Assembly (NCBI GenBank): GCA_013694945.1
Contig: JACDBM010000163.1
Coordinates: forward strand, 1-10,055
DNA: 10,055 bases
Reading direction: 5' to 3'
DNA from: Chthoniobacterales bacterium
GTDB taxonomy: Bacteria; Verrucomicrobiota; Verrucomicrobiia; Chthoniobacterales; UBA10450
The notes under the pieces are model-generated. The model ran no database searches. It was given only the letters and a program-made list of their open reading frames with translations, and had not been told where the DNA came from. Positions within the stretch are counted from its first letter, which is position 1. Each line of letters begins with the position of its first letter. Below are positions 5,882 to 10,055 of the stretch, piece by piece. Position numbers and translations under genes: made by a program.

Positions 5882-7465
5882 TCAGGCTGAGGCAAGAGGA
5901 TAGTGCGAACGCACCACCAACTCGCTTAAGAACTTGTCGGGTGCTTCAACAGCCGCGCGTGGGAGCACGAAGCTGCCTTGCCCGGTGTTCTTCTGCACAA
6001 GGCTGAGCCCAAACTGATAATCCTTGAAGAGGTGCGCGCAGAGTTCCGGCATTGTCATTCGCTCCGCTTGCGCACGCTCCAGCAGGAGTTGAAGCGCAGC
6101 GTCATCGAAGGTGATCGCAAGGTTGTGTTCGCGCTTAAACTGCTCCGCAAACATCCGTGCGTGCTGGATCATGGCCGCTTCTTCCTGCTTGGTCCCTTCA
6201 GCCATGAGACGCTCGAGCACCTGCTTCGGCTCCCGCACCAGTTCGGTCGAGACACGGAGCTGCGTCAGGCCCGAGCCGGCCAGGTAATATTTGTAATCAC
6301 GGAGTAGCTTCTCCCAAACGGTAAGCAAACCACGCGCGCCGGTTTTTTCTTTCGCGGCATCGCCCGCCAGCAAGCGTAACGCTTCATCCTCGAAGCTGAT
6401 CTCGATGCCGTAGGCACGGAAAGCGCGCTCGTACTGCCGGAGGATGCTCCCCTCGGAAAACTTCATGATTTTGTAAAGATCGTCCGCGCTCAATTCCTCG
6501 CACACGACCCGCACCGGGAGCCGCCCAATGAACTCCGGTTCGAAACCATACTCGATGAAGTCCTGCGTCGTGACGTATTGAAACAGCTCGTTATCCATCA
6601 CCTGACGCGGCTCGGCATTGAACCCAATCTGACCCTGCGTAATGCGCCGCGAGACCTGCTGCTTCAAGCGCTCAAACGCGCCGCTGACAACAAAGAGAAT
6701 GTGGCGCGTGCTGATCGTTTCCTTTTTCGTTTTCCCGCCGCGCTTCTGGAACTCGAACGCAGCCTGGAGCTGCGATTGCAGATCATTCGCGCTCCGGAGC
6801 GGCACCTCCGTCTCTTCCATGAGTTTGAGCAGCGTTGTCTGGACGCCGCGCCCGCTCACGTCGCGCCCGACCAGATTTCCTGCGGCGGCGATCTTGTCGA
6901 TTTCGTCGATGTAGATGATGCCGAACTGGGCTCGCGCCACGTCGCCATCCGCTTTTTGCACCAGCTCGCGCACCAGATCTTCAACGTCGCCACCCACATA
7001 TCCGGTCTCGCTGAACTTGGTCGCGTCGGCTTTGACAAATGGGACGTGGATCAGCTCGGCAATGTGTTTGATCAGGTAAGTCTTTCCGACTCCTGTCGGG
7101 CCAACGAGGATGACGTTTTGCTTCGCGTATTCCGTCTCCTCCGCGCGGGCGGCGTCTTCCTTTTCGAGCTGGCGGAGGTAATTGACGTGGTTGTAGTGAT
7201 CGCAAACCGCAATCGAGAGCACTTTTTTGGCTTCGTCCTGTTTGATGACGAAGCGATCGAGATGCGCCGTGATGTCGCGCGGCAGAAAAGCGAAGGCGAA
7301 CTCATCATGGTCGTCTTTCGCCGGCTTCTCCTCAACTCCGATTTCCGCTGTGTCGGGCTGGGCAAAAGTCGCGAAAGAAACCTTGTCTCCGAAGTTCGAT
7401 TTCATGAACTCGGAGAGCTTGGACCTAAGCTCTTCTGGCGAAGGAAATGGCGGGTTCTGTTCCAT
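5882..7465 (-). CDS. ClpX-like AAA+ unfoldase without zinc-binding N-domain, extended C-terminus
   Basis: The 527-residue protein carries the full ClpX-type AAA+ core: Walker A GPTGVGKT (122-129), pore loop GYVG (155-158), Walker B IIYIDEID (183-190), an IGF tripeptide (280-282, the ClpP-docking loop of ClpX), arginine finger in FIGRLP (R315), and sensor 2 GARG (376-379). ClpX unfolds proteins and feeds them to ClpP using ATP. The usual Cys4 zinc-binding N-domain is absent: residues 1-60 hold no Cys pairs and look like an adaptor region of other type. The protein is about 100 residues longer than typical ClpX. The extra C-terminal part (about 450-520) looks like a second copy of the small domain at 355-420 but without sensor 2 Arg. 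An insertion between Walker B and the arginine finger (about 224-250) is Lys/Gln-rich. I would not call it clpX, since a housekeeping clpX probably exists elsewhere. ATG 7465 has AAGG 5 nt upstream. It heads the operon with the cyclase-like gene and recR. Confidence 0.88.
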   Translation of the reverse strand: MEQNPPFPSPEELRSKLSEFMKSNFGDKVSFATFAQPDTAEIGVEEKPAKDDHDEFAFAFLPRDITAHLDRFVIKQDEAKKVLSIAVCDHYNHVNYLRQLEKEDAARAEETEYAKQNVILVGPTGVGKTYLIKHIAELIHVPFVKADATKFSETGYVGGDVEDLVRELVQKADGDVARAQFGIIYIDEIDKIAAAGNLVGRDVSGRGVQTTLLKLMEETEVPLRSANDLQSQLQAAFEFQKRGGKTKKETISTRHILFVVSGAFERLKQQVSRRITQGQIGFNAEPRQVMDNELFQYVTTQDFIEYGFEPEFIGRLPVRVVCEELSADDLYKIMKFSEGSILRQYERAFRAYGIEISFEDEALRLLAGDAAKEKTGARGLLTVWEKLLRDYKYYLAGSGLTQLRVSTELVREPKQVLERLMAEGTKQEEAAMIQHARMFAEQFKREHNLAITFDDAALQLLLERAQAERMTMPELCAHLFKDYQFGLSLVQKNTGQGSFVLPRAAVEAPDKFLSELVVRSHYPLASA

Positions 7466-7506
7466 GCGGCCTTCGAATCTACGCGCTCGCAGGATGAGCG
7501 CTCGAA

Positions 7507-7535
7507 AATTTACTCACCGCGAGCCAGTGTGTAAA
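7507..7535 (-). promoter_or_regulatory. Candidate sigma-70-type promoter for the ClpX-like operon
   Basis: Read on the minus strand, TTTACA (7535-7530, one base off TTGACA) is followed after exactly 17 nt by TAAATT (7512-7507, four of six bases of TATAAT). Transcription would start near 7500, leaving a leader of about 35 nt before ATG 7465. The two boxes also form the arms of an imperfect inverted repeat, AATTTACTCAC / GTGTGTAAATT (7507-7517 and 7527-7537, one mismatch), so the site could instead or also be an operator. This is a pattern match only. Confidence 0.4.
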
Positions 7536-7569
7536 TTGCGGAAACAGGCTCCATCCCGCGAAAAAATGC

Positions 7570-7584
7570 TGCAAACTGTTTGCA
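7570..7584. promoter_or_regulatory. Perfect 15-bp palindrome upstream of the CsoR box (possible second operator)
   Basis: TGCAAAC-T-GTTTGCA is a perfect palindrome with 7-bp arms. It ends 2 nt before the CsoR operator and overlaps the first bases of the best -10 candidate (CATAAT, 7583-7588). Such a site could bind a dimeric regulator of the copper operon. I cannot name the regulator. A short hairpin is unlikely because the loop would be a single base unless the inner pairs open. Confidence 0.4.
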
Positions 7585-7586
7585 TA

Positions 7587-7603
7587 ATACCCTACAGGGG
7601 TAT
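7587..7603 (+). promoter_or_regulatory. CsoR operator (copper-responsive) overlapping the csoR promoter
   Basis: ATACCC (7587-7592) and GGGTAT (7598-7603) are exact reverse complements separated by TACAG. This closely matches known CsoR operators, which are G/C tracts flanked by TA-rich ends such as the Bacillus subtilis copZA site. It overlaps the end of the -10 candidate CATAAT (7583-7588), whose transcript would start near 7595, so apo-CsoR bound here would block RNA polymerase and Cu(I) would relieve it. The last base of the operator touches the csoR ATG, and its AGGGG (7596-7600) may also serve as the ribosome binding site. Confidence 0.8.
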
Positions 7604-7906
7604 ATGTGTCGGCGAATGATTTCGGAAAAACGTCAGAAACTCCAGTCCCGAATGAAGCGCATCGCCGGTCAGATCGGAGGGGTCCAGCGGATGGTCGAAG
7701 AAGATCGCTACTGCGTCGATATTTTGAATCAAATTTCAGCCGTGCGCTCGGCTCTCGACGCGCTCGGCGTCGAGCTTCTCCGCAATCATCTGGAGTCCTG
7801 CGTAGTTGGTCATGGCACTGGCTCCGAACACGCCAGCGCAAAACCAATGAAGCGGCAGGAGCTGCTCGACGAACTGCAAACCGCGCTCTCGCGCTTCCTG
7901 AAATGA
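7604..7906 (+). CDS. csoR: Copper-sensing transcriptional repressor CsoR
   Basis: The 100-residue all-helical protein belongs to the CsoR/RcnR/FrmR family. The Cu(I) ligand set Cys-His-Cys is present as C37 (in EEDRYC, with the usual preceding Tyr), H62 and C66 (in NHLESCV). This separates it from nickel RcnR and formaldehyde FrmR. The core RMKRIAGQIGGVQRMVEEDRYC is typical and supplies the Arg/Lys residues used in DNA binding. Apo-CsoR tetramers bind the operator and Cu(I) releases them. Starts: ATG 7604 (MCRRMISEKR) has an AGGGG purine run 3 nt before it, rather close; ATG 7616 (MISEKRQKL) would give a more family-like N-terminus but lacks a Shine-Dalgarno. TTG 7580 lies inside the promoter and is unlikely. 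The stop overlaps the copA start (ATGA), so the two are translationally coupled, and the operator just upstream implies autoregulation. Confidence 0.93.
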   Translation: MCRRMISEKRQKLQSRMKRIAGQIGGVQRMVEEDRYCVDILNQISAVRSALDALGVELLRNHLESCVVGHGTGSEHASAKPMKRQELLDELQTALSRFLK

Positions 7907-10055
7907 ACATTGCCAAACCCGATACCGAGGCCGCGGAGCCGAGCTCATGCTGTCATGCGGGCGAGCATCATTCCGCCGCCGCGGTTGCCAAGGCAGCCGA
8001 AGCGCGCAAACCGGCGCGGAAATACTTCTGCCCGATGTGCGCGGGTGTGGAAAGCGACACGCCTGGCACCTGCCCGAAATGCGGCATGGCGCTGGAGCGG
8101 AACCCGACCTCCCGCGCGCCGGACAAAACCATCTACACCTGCCCGATGCATCCGCAGATCGAGCAGGACCATCCGGGAACGTGCCCGCTTTGCGGCATGG
8201 CGCTGGAGCCGAAGACGATCACGGCCGAGCCGGAAGACGACAGCGAACTTCGCGATATGACGCGGCGGCTCTGGATCGGCGCCGCGCTCGCCACGCCAGT
8301 GTTCCTGCTCGCAATGGCTCATCTGCTTCCGAACCCGCCGGCATGGGTCATGAGTCCGGCCTCGCGTTGGACGCAGTTTATCCTGGCGACGCCGGTGGTC
8401 TTTTGGGCGGGTTGGCCATTCTTCGTCCGCGGGTGGCGCTCCCTGCTCTCTCGCCATCTGAATATGTTCACACTCATCGCGACCGGCGTTGGGGCTGCGT
8501 ATCTCTTTAGCGTAGCAGGGATGCTCGCGCCGGGCTTATTTCCGGAGTCGATGCGGCATGGAGGCGAGGTTGGCATTTACTTCGAAGCCGCGGCCGTGAT
8601 CGTCGTGCTCGTCTTGCTCGGTCAGGTACTGGAGCTGCGCGCACGCAGTCGGACAGGAAGTGCGATCCGCGCCTTGCTCGATCTAGCGCCCAAGACTGCG
8701 CGATTGATTTCCGAAACCGGAGAGCGGGAGATTCCGCTCGCGGACGTCGTGTTCGGAGCGCGGTTGCGCGTGCGCCCAGGCGAGAAGGTCCCGATAGACG
8801 GCGTCATTCTCGAAGGGAGATCGTCCATCGACGAATCGATGATCACGGGCGAATCGCTGCCCGTCGCGAAAGGCGAAGGGGAAACGGTGACCGGCGGCAC
8901 AATCAACAGCACCGGCAGCTTCGTCATGCGAGCGGAACGCGTCGGCGGGGAAACAATGCTGGCGCGCATCGTGCAAATGGTGGCGGATGCGCAACGCAGT
9001 CGCGCGCCGATCCAAGGCTTGGCGGACCGGATCGCAGCCTACTTCGTCCCGGCGGTGCTCGCGATTGCGGCGATCACGTTCGCAGTCTGGTTCTGGGTTG
9101 GACCCGAGCCTCGCCTGGCTCACGCCATCGTGAACGCAGTCGCCGTCCTTATCATCGCCTGCCCCTGCGCGCTTGGCCTCGCGACTCCGATGTCGATCAT
9201 GGTCGGAATCGGCCGGGGAGCGCACGCGGGTGTCCTGGTTAAAAACGCGGAAGCGCTGGAGCGCCTCGAAAAAGTGACGACCCTCGTCATCGACAAGACG
9301 GGCACGCTCACGGAAGGCAAACCGCGCCTGATCAACATGCGCAGCGTAAATGGTGTGAACGAGACCGATCTTCTCGCCACTGCCGCGGCCGTCGAGCAAG
9401 CGAGCGAACATCCGCTCGCAAGCGCGATTGTGATAGGCGCAACAGAGCGCGGACTCACCTTGCCGGAGACGAACGATTTCCATTCGACGACCGGCGGCGG
9501 AGTTCGCGCGAACGTCGGCGGGCGCAGCGTCCATGTCGGGACGCAGAAGTTTCTCGAAAGCGAACACGTGGCGGGTGCGGAAGCGCTCAGCGCCGACGCC
9601 GAATCATTGCAGCGGGAAGGTCAGACGGTGGTCTTCGTGGCGATCGATGGACGCGCAGCCGGCCTGCTTTCGGTGGCTGATCCGATCAAAGCCTCCACGC
9701 GTGAGGCGATCGCAGCATTACATCAGCGCGGCCTGAAAATTGTCATGATGACGGGCGACAATCAGCACACGGCAGAAGCTGTTGCACGGCAGATCGGGCT
9801 TGATCGCGTGGAAGCCGGCGTCGCGCCCGGCGACAAGCATGCGCGCGTAGAAGTTCTGCGCAGAGGCGGCGAGGGCGTCGCGATGGCGGGAGATGGAATC
9901 AATGACGCCCCCGCTCTCGCGGGCGCGGATGTTGGGATTGCAATGGGCACTGGCACGGATGTCGCCATTGAAAGCGCTGGTATTACTTTGCTGAAGGGAG
10001 ATCTGAGCGGCATTGGAAGAGCGATCCAATTGAGCCGAGCCGTGATGTCGAACAT
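7903..10055 (+). CDS. copA: P1B-type Cu(I) (or Ag) translocating ATPase, C-terminus beyond window edge
   Basis: The frame is open from ATG 7903 to the right edge (717 codons, no stop). It begins with a Cys/His cluster (CCHAGEHH, 16-23) and two heavy-metal-binding modules: FCPMCAG...CPKCGMALE (42-65) and YTCPMHPQ...CPLCGMALE (78-102). Membrane helices follow from about residue 122. Then come the actuator motif TGES (315-318), the metal-site CPC (420-422) in IIACPCALG, the phosphorylated Asp D464 in DKTGTLT, the P1B-specific His-Pro (SEHPLA, HP 503-504), TGDN (617-620) and GDGIND (663-668). The CPC and HP motifs mark a Cu(I)/Ag(I)-type pump that exports metal from the cytoplasm using ATP. Only the last two helices and stop should be missing. 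No classical GMxCxxC (HMA) domain precedes the helices; the CPMHP-type modules take its place. The 4-nt overlap with csoR and the shared operator mean copper-inducible expression is expected. Confidence 0.95.
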   Translation, partial: MNIAKPDTEAAEPSSCCHAGEHHSAAAVAKAAEARKPARKYFCPMCAGVESDTPGTCPKCGMALERNPTSRAPDKTIYTCPMHPQIEQDHPGTCPLCGMALEPKTITAEPEDDSELRDMTRRLWIGAALATPVFLLAMAHLLPNPPAWVMSPASRWTQFILATPVVFWAGWPFFVRGWRSLLSRHLNMFTLIATGVGAAYLFSVAGMLAPGLFPESMRHGGEVGIYFEAAAVIVVLVLLGQVLELRARSRTGSAIRALLDLAPKTARLISETGEREIPLADVVFGARLRVRPGEKVPIDGVILEGRSSIDESMITGESLPVAKGEGETVTGGTINSTGSFVMRAERVGGETMLARIVQMVADAQRSRAPIQGLADRIAAYFVPAVLAIAAITFAVWFWVGPEPRLAHAIVNAVAVLIIACPCALGLATPMSIMVGIGRGAHAGVLVKNAEALERLEKVTTLVIDKTGTLTEGKPRLINMRSVNGVNETDLLATAAAVEQASEHPLASAIVIGATERGLTLPETNDFHSTTGGGVRANVGGRSVHVGTQKFLESEHVAGAEALSADAESLQREGQTVVFVAIDGRAAGLLSVADPIKASTREAIAALHQRGLKIVMMTGDNQHTAEAVARQIGLDRVEAGVAPGDKHARVEVLRRGGEGVAMAGDGINDAPALAGADVGIAMGTGTDVAIESAGITLLKGDLSGIGRAIQLSRAVMSN

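Noticed and set aside
5023..6006. Plus-strand 327-codon frame opposite the cyclase-like gene
   Set aside because: It is a G+C-driven antisense frame; the minus strand encodes membrane helices and a cyclase fold.
6578..7534. Plus-strand 318-codon frame opposite the ClpX-like gene
   Set aside because: It is the antisense mirror of the AAA+ core; hydrophobic/acidic runs such as DLVDFVDVDD are the reverse reading of Walker B.

Overview
The window looks like chromosomal DNA from a G+C-rich Gram-negative-type bacterium. The best guess is Verrucomicrobiota (Chthoniobacter/Udaeobacter-like soil lineages) or a close relative. The guess rests on three things: the two-membrane-segment TolB/FlgO-type protein at the left edge, the GTTGTAGCC...GGCTACAAC palindromic repeats between genes, and gene starts with weak Shine-Dalgarno sequences. 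No rRNA, tRNA, insertion sequence, phage gene or CRISPR array was seen. The lineage is an inference, not a measurement.

Layout. Positions 1-524 (minus) hold the N-terminal part of a membrane-anchored FlgO/TolB-N-type protein that runs off the left edge. After a 186-bp divergent gap carrying a two-hairpin repeat come two plus-strand genes: a RarD-type EamA permease (711-1652) and a conserved-looking protein of unknown function (1732-2256). These converge on a minus-strand pair, a GT2 glycosyltransferase (2262-2960) downstream of lipoyl synthase lipA (2963-3850). The TAG stop codons of the two convergent genes lie inside one 19-bp palindrome. Further right on the minus strand is a tight three-gene unit read right to left: a ClpX-like AAA+ unfoldase (7465-5882), a membrane protein with a degenerate class III cyclase domain (5880-4606), and recR (4593-3988). 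The gaps between these genes are 1 and 12 nt, so co-transcription is likely.

The right end is a divergent copper-resistance module: csoR (7604-7906), overlapping by 4 nt (ATGA) a P1B-type copper ATPase copA (7903 to the right edge, incomplete). A textbook-like CsoR operator (ATACCC-5-GGGTAT) ends on the base before the csoR ATG. A separate perfect 15-bp palindrome lies immediately upstream of it. The simplest model is that CsoR represses its own operon, Cu(I) binding releases it, and the ATPase with its two N-terminal Cys/His metal-binding modules exports the copper.

Most of the window is ordinary. The parts most worth following up are the ClpX-like protein, which lacks the zinc-binding N-domain, keeps the ClpP-docking IGF tripeptide and appears to duplicate its C-terminal small domain; its partner cyclase-like protein, in which several catalytic positions are substituted; the double-palindrome control region of the copper operon; and the palindromic repeat that supplies stop codons to two genes. 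I do not see evidence strong enough to claim a wholly new system.
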